This document shows positions 54,647-63,353 of a DNA stretch of 64,000 nt, piece by piece (position 1 is the stretch's first letter; every line of letters begins with the position of its first letter). The translations under genes and the position numbers were made by a program. The notes under the pieces are model-generated. The model saw only the letters and a program-made list of their open reading frames with translations, searched no databases and was not told the origin of the DNA. The stretch spans positions 1 through 64,000 of the forward strand of contig JAKLKF010000012.1 of the NCBI GenBank assembly GCA_023150805.1, given 5' to 3'. The DNA is from Myxococcota bacterium. Its GTDB lineage: Bacteria > Myxococcota_A > UBA796 > UBA2385.

Positions 54647-55684
54647 TCAAAGCGCGCGTTCGAGGGCCGCGGTCCGGCGCTCCAAGGACGGCTGCTCGGT
54701 CGGGCTGCGCCGCCCCCGCCGCGCCTGGATCCGCTCGAGCAGCGCCGGCTCGGGGTCGCGGCCGAGCACCGCGCGCACCACGGGCAGCGGGTCCTCGAAG
54801 ACCGGCGACAGCTCGCGCTCGTCGAAGGTCCGCGCCATGCTGAACATCCCCGCGCAGACCGGGTCCCACCGGCAGGCGTCGCAGGCCCGCCCCTTGCCGT
54901 GGAGGAACTCGAGCTGGTGCACGAAGCCCTTGCCGTCGAGGAAGCGGATGCAGCGCTCCTCCTCCTTGACGATCTTGCGCGTCTCGGTGCTGGCCCAGGC
55001 GAAGCGGCGCATGAAGCACAGGGGCACGCGCTCGGCCCGGAAGGTGCGTCCCGTGCGGTGCAGGTACTCCATCGCCAGCTCCAGGCTCACCATGAACTCG
55101 TGGTGGCGCGGCACGCAGTCGGGGTTGTCCTCCGCCCGGTTCCCGTCCGGGTCCATGTTGTTCCACACGAAGTGCCGGATGAAGGGGAAGCGGTCGCAGA
55201 GCCACATCACGGTCTCGTGGAGGTGGTCGGCGTTGTAGGCGCAGATCACGGTGTTGATGTCGGCGGTGATCCCGACCTCGGGCACGTGGCCCAGGCACTG
55301 CACCAGGGTCTCCCAGGCGCGCGGGTACTGCGTGATCCAGTCGTGCACCTCTCGCCGGTGGGAGTGCAGCGAGACGTGGACGTGCTGCAGGCCCGCGGCG
55401 ACGCACTCGCGGAAGAAGCCCAGGTCGGCCAGCCGCTGGCCGTTGGTGATCATGCGGTTGTACAGCCCCCGCTGCGTGGCGTACTCCAGGGCCGGGAAGA
55501 GCAGCGGGGACAGCGTCGGCTCCCCCCCCGTCAAGATGATGCCGTCGTAGCCGAGCTCCACCAGCCCATCGACGTGCTCCCGGAGCTCCTGCTCGGTCAG
55601 GTCCACCCCCGTCGGCGGGTTGCTGCAGAAGCGGCACCGCTGCAGGCAGTTGCGGGTGAGCTGGAGGTAGCCGAGGTTCGCCAT
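54647..55684 (-). CDS. radical SAM protein D
   Basis: The 345-residue enzyme has CLQRCRFC (C13, C17, C20), GGEPTLSPLLFPALEYATQRG, SLHSHRREVHDWITQYP and a C-terminal VPLC, a Cys in EERCIRFLDG and CDACRWDPVC (C-x2-C-x5-C). It belongs to the same subfamily as radical SAM A and B. The giant minus-strand ORF of the track (to 60385) is a shadow; the ATG at 55684 with GGAG nearby is right. It probably has its own promoter (TAGGTT at 55758-55753). The main HXS operon begins 105 bp downstream. Confidence 0.85.
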   Translation of the reverse strand: MANLGYLQLTRNCLQRCRFCSNPPTGVDLTEQELREHVDGLVELGYDGIILTGGEPTLSPLLFPALEYATQRGLYNRMITNGQRLADLGFFRECVAAGLQHVHVSLHSHRREVHDWITQYPRAWETLVQCLGHVPEVGITADINTVICAYNADHLHETVMWLCDRFPFIRHFVWNNMDPDGNRAEDNPDCVPRHHEFMVSLELAMEYLHRTGRTFRAERVPLCFMRRFAWASTETRKIVKEEERCIRFLDGKGFVHQLEFLHGKGRACDACRWDPVCAGMFSMARTFDERELSPVFEDPLPVVRAVLGRDPEPALLERIQARRGRRSPTEQPSLERRTAALERAL

Positions 55685-55748
55685 GCCAGCTCCGGTCCGG
55701 GCGGGGTCGGTCGTTCCACCGATGCGGTCAGGGCGCGCCGGCGGGCAG

Positions 55749-55776
55749 GGTGAACCTACACGGGCGAAGTGAACTT
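55749..55776. promoter_or_regulatory. paired GTGAAC dyads in divergent promoter region
   Basis: Two short dyads, GGTGAACC (55749-55756) and AAGTGAACTT (55767-55776), are spaced about two helical turns apart. They overlap the putative promoter (CTGCCA, 17 bp, TAGGTT) of the leftward radical SAM D gene. The rightward lipoprotein gene has a -10-like TATCGT at 55811-55816. Confidence 0.38.
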
Positions 55777-55840
55777 GGCAGCGGGAGGTGCAAGGCGCCG
55801 TCGCGGGCGGTATCGTCTGCGCTCTCTCGGGAGCCCCGCC

Positions 55841-58800
55841 ATGCCCCTGGTCGCCCCTTTCCTGGCCATCTTCGCGCTGGCGTGCAGCAGCGACGGCAAG
55901 ATCACCGCCTACACCGAGCCGCCGGAGGTGACGATCACCACCCCCGCCGACGGTGCCGAGGTGCTCCAGGCCGTCGCCGTGTCGATGCGCGGCCTGGTGG
56001 TCGACAAGGAGTTCTCCGACAGCCTGTCCAGCCTGACGGCGCAGTGGAGCGTCGACGGCGAGGCCATCTGCGAGGGGTCCTACGTCGACGACGGCGGCAA
56101 CGTCGCCTGCGTCCACACCTTCGCGGTGGCCGGCACGGTCGAGCTGGCGCTGACCGTCACCAACCCCGACGGCGCCTCGGCCACCGCGACCTCCGAGGTG
56201 GTGGTCCTGCCCAACGCCGCCCCGACCGTGGCCATCGAGCTGCCCGACCCGACCGGGCGGTACTACGCCGACCAGCTTCTCTCCTTCCTGGCGTGGGCCA
56301 ACGACGGCGAGGACGCCGCGACCGACCTGTTCGCCACCTGGACGAGCGACCTCGAGGGCACGCTGGACATCGACGACACGCCCGACGCCGACGGCATGCT
56401 GGCCGGAGACACGGTGCTGGGCGAGGGCGAGCACCTGATCACCCTGCAGGTCGAGGACACCACCGGCCTGATCGGCACCGACTCGATCATCGTGGACATC
56501 GGGCCGCCGAACAGCCCCCCCTCCTGCGCCATCACCGCCCCCGGCAACAACGACAGCTTCGAGATCGGCAGCACCATCCTCTTCGAGGGGACGGCGACCG
56601 ACGCGGACATCGACGCCGACGAGCTGACCGTCACCTGGAGCAGCTCCCTGGACGGCGTGCTCTCGACCACCGCGCCGACCTCGGCGGGCACCATGACCTT
56701 CGGGGCCAGCGGCCTGAGCGCGGCCACCCACACCATCACCCTGCAGGTCGAGGACGAGCTGGGCGGGTCCTGCAGCGACGCCATCCTCATCTCGGTGGGC
56801 GACGGTCCCGACGTGGTCATCGACAACCCGACCTCCGGGGACGTCGAGAACGAGGGCGAGTCGGTCGCCTTCCAGGCGACGGTCACCGATCCCGACGACG
56901 CGGCGACCTCGCTGGACATCACCTGGGAGAGCAGCCTGGACGGCGTGCTGAGCACCGCTGGCGCCGACAGCTCGGGCATCACGGCCTTCTCTTTCGCGGG
57001 CCTGTCGGTGGGCGACCACATCATCTCGGTCACCGCGGTCGACCCGGAGGGCTACTACGCCGTCGAGAGCGTGCGGCTCACCATCAACGGCCTGCCCGAC
57101 GAGCCGGTGGTCGAGATCGACCCCGGCGACCCGCTCTCCGACCAGGACCTGACGGCGATCATCACCGCCGACAGCACCGACCCCGAGGGTGACGCGGTCA
57201 CCTACACCTATGCCTGGCGCCGGAACGGCGCGTCCACCAGCTACATCACCGACACGGTGCCGGCCTCGGCGACCACGCGTGGCGAGACCTGGTCGGTCGT
57301 CGTGACCCCCAACGATCCCTACGGCAGCGGGGCCACCGGCACCGACAGCGTGGTCGTCGCCAACGCGCCGCCGTCGGTGGCCTCCGCCGCCATCAGCCCC
57401 ACGAGCCCGGTCGAGGGGGACACGCTGACCTGTGTCGCGGGCGCGACCTCGGACGCCGACGGGGACACGGTGAGCCTGAGCTACCGCTGGACCGTCGACG
57501 GCGTGGCGGCGTCTTCGACCTCCAGCACGCTGTCGTCGACCGCCTTCGAGAAGGGCGACAGCGTCACCTGCAGCATCACGCCCAACGATGGCTACGCCGA
57601 CGGCACGACCGTCACCTCGGCGGCCGTGACCGTGGGCAACAGCGCCCCCACCATCACCGCGGCCACGCTCGCGCCGACCACGGCCTACGAGGCGTCGACC
57701 CTGACCTGCACCCCCAGCGGCGGCACGGACGCCGACGGGGACACGGTCAGCTACCGCTACGACTGGGTCGTGGGCAGCTCGACCCTGGGGCTGGACAGCG
57801 CGAGCCTGACGGGATCCTGGTTCGACAAGGGCGACGCGGTCACCTGCGTGGTGACCCCCACCGACGGGACCGACGACGGCAGCCCGGTGTCCTCCAACGT
57901 CGTCACGGTCCGGAACACGGCCCCCCAGCTCACCAGCGTGACCCTCAGCCCGACCTCGCCCACCGAGAGCAGCACCATGTCCTGCTCGCCGGGCGCGACC
58001 TCGGACGACGACGGTGACAGCGTCAGCCTGACCTACGGCTGGGTGGTGGACGGGGTCGACCTGGGCCTCAGCGGCAGCAGCCTGAGCAGCGCCTGGTTCG
58101 GCAGCGGCGACACGATCCAGTGCTACGGCACCCCCGACGACGGCACGACCGCGGGCGCCGCCGTGTACTCGGCGGTCGTGACGGTGGCCAACACGGCCGC
58201 GACGGTCGCCAGCGCCAGCATCACCCCGACCAGCCCGGTCGAGGGGGACACGCTGACCTGCGTGGCGGGCACCAGCAGCGATGTCGACGGCGACGCCGTC
58301 ACGCTGTCCTACCGCTGGGCGATCGACGGCTCGACCATCGCCGCCACTGGCAGCACCCTCTCTTCCACCTGGTTCGGCCGGGGCGACTCGGTCACCTGCA
58401 CCATCACGCCCAACGACGGGACGACCGACGGGACCAGCGTCACCTCGGCGGCCGTCGTGGTCGGCAACACGGCCCCCAGCCTGGCCTCGGTCAACCTCTC
58501 GCCCACTACGGCCTACGAAGGCTCGACGATGACCTGCACGCCGGGCAGCGCCACGGACGTGGACGGCGACACGGTCTCGTACCGCTACGACTGGCTGGTC
58601 TCCGGCACCTCGCTGGGCCTGGACAGCAGCAGCCTGTCGGGCTCCTGGTTCGACAAGGCCGACACGGTCACCTGCGTGGTGACGCCGACCGACGGCACCG
58701 CCTCCGGCAGCGCGGTCTCGTCGAACACCGTGACCATCCGGAACACCGCGCCGGTCCTGGCCAGCCTGTCGCTCACGCCCACCACCGCGACCGAGAGCAG

Positions 58801-60361
58801 CACCTTCGCCTGCACGCCGGGCGGGACCTCGGACGCCGACGGCGACAGCGTCAGCCTGAACTACGGCTGGCTGGTCGACGGCGCGGACGCCGGGGTGACT
58901 GCGGCCAGCCTGGCGGGCGCGTACTTCGGAAAGGGCGACACCGTCCAGTGCTACGCGACGCCCTACGACGGCGCGACCAGCGGGACCACGCTGTACTCGG
59001 CGACGGTGACCGTGTCCAACACCGCGCCCTCGGCCACCGCCGTCGAGATCGCGCCCGTCGACCCCTACACGGACGACACCCTGACGGCGACCGCCAGCGG
59101 CTGGACCGACCCCGACGGCGACGCCGAGGGCTACGACTGGCAGTGGTACGTCGACGGCACCGCGGTCAGCTCGGGCGGCACCAGCCGCACCCTGTCGGGC
59201 ACCAAGTTCTCCAAGCACCAGCTCGTCCACGTGGTGGCCACCCCCGACGACGGCACCGCGACGGGCAGCCCCGTCACCAGCGGCACGGTGGAGATCCTGA
59301 ACACCGCGCCGACCGCGCCCACGGTGCAGGTCACGCCGACCGACGCCGAGCCCGAGGACGACCTGGTCTGCGGCATCGTCACCCCCAGCGCCGACGCTGA
59401 CGGCGACACGGTCAACTACCGCTACGAGTGGTGGGTGGACGGGGTCAAGTCGACCGTCACCACCGCCACCCTGGACGAGGCCTACACCGAGGACGGCGAC
59501 ACCTGGACCTGCCGGGTCACGCCCTACGACGACGACGAGGACGGCACCTCGGCCAGCGACGCCCAGGAGGTGGTGGACCGCACGGCGCCCGACCAGCCGG
59601 TGATCTCGGCCATCGACGAGTACCGGAACACGACCTCGGTGTCGTTGTCCGGCACGGCCGAGGCCGGCGCGACGGTCACGGTGACCATGGACTGCACCGA
59701 CGGCACGCTGAGCGAGGTGGACGTCACCGCCTCGTCCGGCGGCACCTGGTCGACCTCGTTCTCGATGGACCGCGGCGAGGAGTGTGACTTCGTCGCCTAC
59801 GCCACCGACGCCCACGGCAACGTCAGCGGCCTGAGCAACACGGTCACCACCGAGTCCTGCAACCCCTACGACACGCGCGAGGACAGCCTGGGCTACGGCG
59901 ACACCTGTGTCGAGTCCATCGACGAGTGGTCGGTCCTCACCGACGCCGGCACGACCGTCGTCGAGATCCAGGGCAACATCATCGACACCACCGATGTCGA
60001 CTGGTACGTCATCGACACCTCGCAGACGGTGCTGACCGCCGGCACCAACGTCTACAACTTCGAGGTGACGCTGACGGAGGGCGCCTCGGACTACACCTTC
60101 GAGGTGTACCGCGGCAGCTGCGCGACCGCCGACCTGGAGTGTCCGTCGACGCCGGACCTGACGGACTACGCCTACTTCGCCCAGGACGTGGGCGGCGCGG
60201 AGCACTCGATCCCCTCGGACAGCCGCTACTGCTACACGGGCTCGCCCTTCTACAACAACTGCGACGACCTCAGCGACGTGTACTACATCAAGGTCGAGCG
60301 GATCAGCACCGCCCTGTCCTGCCAGCACTACGAGCTGTCGATCAGCAACGGCGCCTGGTAG
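55841..60361 (+). CDS. giant Ig-like surface lipoprotein
   Basis: The 1506-residue lipoprotein from ATG 55841 has signal peptide MPLVAPFLAIFALAC with the lipobox Cys at 15. Then come a dozen or more Ig-like/PKD modules, many containing DADGDTVSLSYRW. The C-terminal domain of about 150 residues (CNPYDTREDSLGYGDTCVESIDEW, DWYVIDTSQTVL, SCQHYELSISNGAW) matches that of the lipoprotein at 52221-54542. The central part holds a three-module block duplicated in tandem with a period of 828 bp. It is expected on the cell surface as a long rod. The GTG at 55769 and upstream prefix in the track is not supported; the ATG has GGGAG upstream. Confidence 0.87.
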   Translation: MPLVAPFLAIFALACSSDGKITAYTEPPEVTITTPADGAEVLQAVAVSMRGLVVDKEFSDSLSSLTAQWSVDGEAICEGSYVDDGGNVACVHTFAVAGTVELALTVTNPDGASATATSEVVVLPNAAPTVAIELPDPTGRYYADQLLSFLAWANDGEDAATDLFATWTSDLEGTLDIDDTPDADGMLAGDTVLGEGEHLITLQVEDTTGLIGTDSIIVDIGPPNSPPSCAITAPGNNDSFEIGSTILFEGTATDADIDADELTVTWSSSLDGVLSTTAPTSAGTMTFGASGLSAATHTITLQVEDELGGSCSDAILISVGDGPDVVIDNPTSGDVENEGESVAFQATVTDPDDAATSLDITWESSLDGVLSTAGADSSGITAFSFAGLSVGDHIISVTAVDPEGYYAVESVRLTINGLPDEPVVEIDPGDPLSDQDLTAIITADSTDPEGDAVTYTYAWRRNGASTSYITDTVPASATTRGETWSVVVTPNDPYGSGATGTDSVVVANAPPSVASAAISPTSPVEGDTLTCVAGATSDADGDTVSLSYRWTVDGVAASSTSSTLSSTAFEKGDSVTCSITPNDGYADGTTVTSAAVTVGNSAPTITAATLAPTTAYEASTLTCTPSGGTDADGDTVSYRYDWVVGSSTLGLDSASLTGSWFDKGDAVTCVVTPTDGTDDGSPVSSNVVTVRNTAPQLTSVTLSPTSPTESSTMSCSPGATSDDDGDSVSLTYGWVVDGVDLGLSGSSLSSAWFGSGDTIQCYGTPDDGTTAGAAVYSAVVTVANTAATVASASITPTSPVEGDTLTCVAGTSSDVDGDAVTLSYRWAIDGSTIAATGSTLSSTWFGRGDSVTCTITPNDGTTDGTSVTSAAVVVGNTAPSLASVNLSPTTAYEGSTMTCTPGSATDVDGDTVSYRYDWLVSGTSLGLDSSSLSGSWFDKADTVTCVVTPTDGTASGSAVSSNTVTIRNTAPVLASLSLTPTTATESSTFACTPGGTSDADGDSVSLNYGWLVDGADAGVTAASLAGAYFGKGDTVQCYATPYDGATSGTTLYSATVTVSNTAPSATAVEIAPVDPYTDDTLTATASGWTDPDGDAEGYDWQWYVDGTAVSSGGTSRTLSGTKFSKHQLVHVVATPDDGTATGSPVTSGTVEILNTAPTAPTVQVTPTDAEPEDDLVCGIVTPSADADGDTVNYRYEWWVDGVKSTVTTATLDEAYTEDGDTWTCRVTPYDDDEDGTSASDAQEVVDRTAPDQPVISAIDEYRNTTSVSLSGTAEAGATVTVTMDCTDGTLSEVDVTASSGGTWSTSFSMDRGEECDFVAYATDAHGNVSGLSNTVTTESCNPYDTREDSLGYGDTCVESIDEWSVLTDAGTTVVEIQGNIIDTTDVDWYVIDTSQTVLTAGTNVYNFEVTLTEGASDYTFEVYRGSCATADLECPSTPDLTDYAYFAQDVGGAEHSIPSDSRYCYTGSPFYNNCDDLSDVYYIKVERISTALSCQHYELSISNGAW
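57370..59025 (+). repeat. tandem duplication of a three-module block, 828-bp period
   Basis: Three Ig-like modules A-B-C (PVEGDTLTC, AYEASTLTC and TESSTMSC types) are followed by A-B-C again. Matching segments lie at 57406 and 58234, 57681 and 58509, and 57962 and 58790, each exactly 828 bp (276 residues) apart, so no indels separate the copies. Confidence 0.85.
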
Positions 60362-60391
60362 GCGGTCGCGGCGCCGGGGGCGCAAGGGGAA

Positions 60392-60410
60392 GGGGGCCGG
60401 CGGGGCCCCG
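60392..60410. terminator. possible bidirectional terminator hairpin
   Basis: GGGGCC-ggcgg-GGCCCC lies between the convergent giant lipoprotein and radical SAM E genes. It has a GC-rich 6-bp stem and no T-run, so it is only a weak candidate. Confidence 0.3.
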
Positions 60411-60413
60411 CCC

Positions 60414-62270
60414 CTACCGGTCCACCGGGTGAGGGGCCACCTTGACCCGGGTCGGGCCCTTCACCAGCGGCCGGGGCAGCTTGCCCAGCGCGTTGGCCGC
60501 GACGGCGAGGGGATCGTCGACAGGCCCGGCGGGCGCCGCGAAGCCCGGCAGCGACGGGTGGGCCGGCTCCAGCGCCTTGCCGTCGCGAACCCGGGGCGGC
60601 GGCGAGGGGAAGCGCGCCTGGAGCTGCTCGGCGGCGTCCCGCGCCCAGGCGCCCGTCAGCGGCCGACACTGGCGCAGGCCCTGGTCCCGCACCATCTGGA
60701 TGTGCACGCCGTCGCAGCGGTCGGTCACCGGGCAGTCGGCGCAGCGCACGGACTTCGCGCGGTAGGCGCGGGTCACGTGCTCCCGGGCCAGCTCGCGGAT
60801 GGCGATGCGGCCGGTCTGCGGGTCGAAGAGTACCGGCCCCACCCGCCGCACCGGCGCGACCAGCTCCATCCCCGGCGCCTGGCAGGGCGCCAGGCCGCTC
60901 ACCGGCAGGCGCCGGCCGAGCGCGGCGAAGAAGGCGGCCGGATCGCGCAGGTCGTGGGCCACGGCCTGGGCCAGGTGCTCGAAGGTGGGCTGGTGCACGC
61001 GCACCGCCCCCACCAGCCGCTGGGGGTGGGCGAGCATCCACGCCGCCGTGTCCCGGTTCAGCTCGATCTCCACGCGGACGTCCGCCGCGGTCCCCAGCCA
61101 GGCGTCCAGCTGGTCGCCGCGGCTGGCGATCAGCCACAGGTCCGGCGGCAGGTCCACCAGGGCCTCGGCCGAGGCCAGGCGGGCCTCCAGGCCCAGCCCC
61201 GGCGGCAGGACGGCGGCCAGGGCGTGCAGGGCGGCCAGGTCGGCCACCTCGACCCCGACCCGTCGACAGCCATAGGGCAGGGGCGAAGGCAGCGACAGGG
61301 ACTCCGGCGAGGTGGCCCCCAGCTCCCACACCTCGAAGCGCGCGGCGTTCAGGTCGGCGACCGTCCGGTCCATCGTCGTGCAGAAGGGCTCGATGAAGCA
61401 GTGCACGCACCGGTCGGCGTCGCGGCACTCCATCGCCTTGCCGACGTCGAGGTAGTTGCGGACCATCGTCCCGCGGCCGTTCACCTCGTCCAGCATCTTG
61501 TGCGGGTCCTGGATCAGCTCCTCCAGGCCCTCCAGGAAGTGCACCGGGAAGCGGTTGGTCCACACGTAGACGCCGGGGTGCCGGTTGAGCCGGAAGACCT
61601 TGTGCAGCACCGGGAGGTGCTCCCGCACGTCGTAGAAGAGCAGGTCGCGGTTCTCGAAGGCGTTGGCCTGGGGGATGACGTGCAGCAGGTCGAACTCCCG
61701 CACGCCCACGCTCAGGCACAGCTCCACGATCTTGTCGAGGTGGGCCACGTTCTGCTTGTTGATGCAGACGTCGACGTTGACGATGGGCCCCCGCGGGTCC
61801 CGCCGCGCCCGCATCATGCCCTTCATCAGCTTCTGGAAGCCGCCGGGCGTCTGGGTCAGCCAGTCATGCAGCGCCTCGGTGTGGCCGTGCAGGCTGAAGG
61901 TGATCTCGCCCAGCCCGGCGTCCCGGCAGGCCAGGTAGAAGTCCCGGTCCGCGAACATCGTGCCGTTGGTCACGGTCTGGACCCGGTCGTAGCCCAGCTC
62001 CCGCTTCGCGAAGCGCACCAGCTCGACGAACTGCGGGTGCAGCGTCGCCTCGCCCCCGCTGATGATGACCTTGTCCGCGCCCAGCTCCTCGATGCCCCGG
62101 CGCAGCTCGGCCTTGACCTCGTCCACCGGCAGGTAGACGTTGCGCGGCGTGTCGGCGTCCAGGCAGAACAGGCACCGGCTGTTGCAGGCCGTCACCGCGC
62201 GCACCCAGTGCTTGGGGCGGTTGGCGATGCGCTCGCGAAGCAGCAGGTCTTCGGTGGTCGGTGCGGCCAT
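60414..62270 (-). CDS. radical SAM protein E, double auxiliary motif
   Basis: The 618-residue enzyme has the radical SAM motif CNSRCLFC (C29, C33, C36), SGGEATLHPQF and SLHGHTEALHDWLTQTPGGF. It carries two C-x2-C-x5-C motifs, CVHCFIEPFC in the middle and CADCPVTDRC near the C-terminus, plus APCQAPG and QCRPLTG. Between them lies an extra domain (PYGCRRVGVEVADLAALHALAAVLPPGLGLEARL) unlike the smaller enzymes. It is related to radical SAM A, B and D but nearly twice as long. It probably modifies a peptide. ATG 62270 is clear. It is convergent with the giant lipoprotein gene. Confidence 0.85.
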   Translation of the reverse strand: MAAPTTEDLLLRERIANRPKHWVRAVTACNSRCLFCLDADTPRNVYLPVDEVKAELRRGIEELGADKVIISGGEATLHPQFVELVRFAKRELGYDRVQTVTNGTMFADRDFYLACRDAGLGEITFSLHGHTEALHDWLTQTPGGFQKLMKGMMRARRDPRGPIVNVDVCINKQNVAHLDKIVELCLSVGVREFDLLHVIPQANAFENRDLLFYDVREHLPVLHKVFRLNRHPGVYVWTNRFPVHFLEGLEELIQDPHKMLDEVNGRGTMVRNYLDVGKAMECRDADRCVHCFIEPFCTTMDRTVADLNAARFEVWELGATSPESLSLPSPLPYGCRRVGVEVADLAALHALAAVLPPGLGLEARLASAEALVDLPPDLWLIASRGDQLDAWLGTAADVRVEIELNRDTAAWMLAHPQRLVGAVRVHQPTFEHLAQAVAHDLRDPAAFFAALGRRLPVSGLAPCQAPGMELVAPVRRVGPVLFDPQTGRIAIRELAREHVTRAYRAKSVRCADCPVTDRCDGVHIQMVRDQGLRQCRPLTGAWARDAAEQLQARFPSPPPRVRDGKALEPAHPSLPGFAAPAGPVDDPLAVAANALGKLPRPLVKGPTRVKVAPHPVDR

Positions 62271-62331
62271 GGGCGCAGCCTACCCGCGCGGGCGTGCCAG
62301 GGGGAGGGCCGCGTGCCTTCGAGAGGAGGCG

Positions 62332-63303
62332 CTAGCCGCCGTCCCGCACGGCCAGCGTGGCGCAGGCGCTGGCGCTGGCCACCCAGCAGCGGTCGGGCAC
62401 GGCCACCACGAAGCCCGCCTCGGGCGCCGCCAGCTCCTGCAAGGTGCGGCCGTCCAGCGAGCGCACCCGGGCGATGATCTCGCCGGCGGGGAAGACCTGG
62501 CCCGGCTCGGGCAGGACCTCGAGCACGCCCGCCTGGGTGCAGCGCGGGCCGCTCTCCCGCCGCCAGGGCCCCCCGGGCACCACCGAGGCGTGCGCCGGCG
62601 CGGGGCAGTCCACCAGGCCCGCCGCGGTCAGCACGCCCAGCGCCGCCTGCAGCGCCACCTCGACGGCGCGCGGGTCCAGCGCCCGCCGCGGCCCGACCTC
62701 CAGCGTCACGGCCGCGATGCCCGGGCCGTTGACCAGCGCGCCGGGCAGGCTGCGGTCCAGCCCGTAGCGGAGGTAGCGGGGCCGAGGGTACTCGCGCAGC
62801 ACGGTCAGCCCGCTGGCCGCGGCCAGGTCCTGGCAGCGCTGGTCCAGCTCGCGCCGCCCGTTGCCCCGGCAGACCCGGTCCAGGATGGCGTAGGGGATGG
62901 CCCGCACGCTGTCGGTGTGCAGGTCGACCAGCAGGTCGGGGGTCCGGGACAGGATGTCGGTCCAGGACGCGTGGGCCAGGCGCTCGGCCATCGACCCGTC
63001 GACCGCGCCGGGGAAGCTGCGGTTGGGGTCCCGCTCGTCCCCCGGTACGCCGCGGCTGGCTTCGCGCAGGCCCCCGGGGTTCAGGCTGGGGTACAGGTGC
63101 ACGCAGCCGCGCAGCAGGCGTTCGGGGAGCAGGTGGCGCAGGCGGTGCACCACGCCGACGCCCGTGCACTCGTCGCCGTGCAGGTTGGCCGTGATCACGG
63201 CCACGGGGCCGGGCCGGTCGCTCCGCACGCTGACCACGGGCAGCTCGCCCAGGCCGGGCACGGCGAGGTTGCTCTTCTGGGTCTGGGCGCGGGGCTCCGG
63301 CAC
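62332..63303 (-). CDS. M14-like succinylglutamate desuccinylase/aspartoacylase family protein
   Basis: The 323-residue protein has the family zinc motif NLHGDECTG (H and E), NRSFPGAVDG, and the third ligand in LLVDLHTDSVRAIPYAI. A C-terminal beta domain (AGVLEVLPEPGQVFPAGEIIARV, APEAGFVVAV) is typical of AstE/AspA relatives. Members release acyl groups from amino acids or act as carboxypeptidases. Start GTG 63303 is uncertain. It lies in the same direction as radical SAM E, 61 bp upstream of it, so the two could be co-transcribed and the enzyme could process a peptide; that is speculation. Confidence 0.83.
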   Translation of the reverse strand: MPEPRAQTQKSNLAVPGLGELPVVSVRSDRPGPVAVITANLHGDECTGVGVVHRLRHLLPERLLRGCVHLYPSLNPGGLREASRGVPGDERDPNRSFPGAVDGSMAERLAHASWTDILSRTPDLLVDLHTDSVRAIPYAILDRVCRGNGRRELDQRCQDLAAASGLTVLREYPRPRYLRYGLDRSLPGALVNGPGIAAVTLEVGPRRALDPRAVEVALQAALGVLTAAGLVDCPAPAHASVVPGGPWRRESGPRCTQAGVLEVLPEPGQVFPAGEIIARVRSLDGRTLQELAAPEAGFVVAVPDRCWVASASACATLAVRDGG

Positions 63304-63353
63304 GGCCCCGGTCTATCCGACCCGGCGCCCGGTCGACCCGGCGGGACCCGCCT

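Noticed and set aside
54647-60385. 1912-residue minus-strand ORF opposite the giant lipoprotein
   Set aside because: Only its last 345 codons (radical SAM D) are real. The rest mirrors the Ig-like modules of the plus-strand gene.
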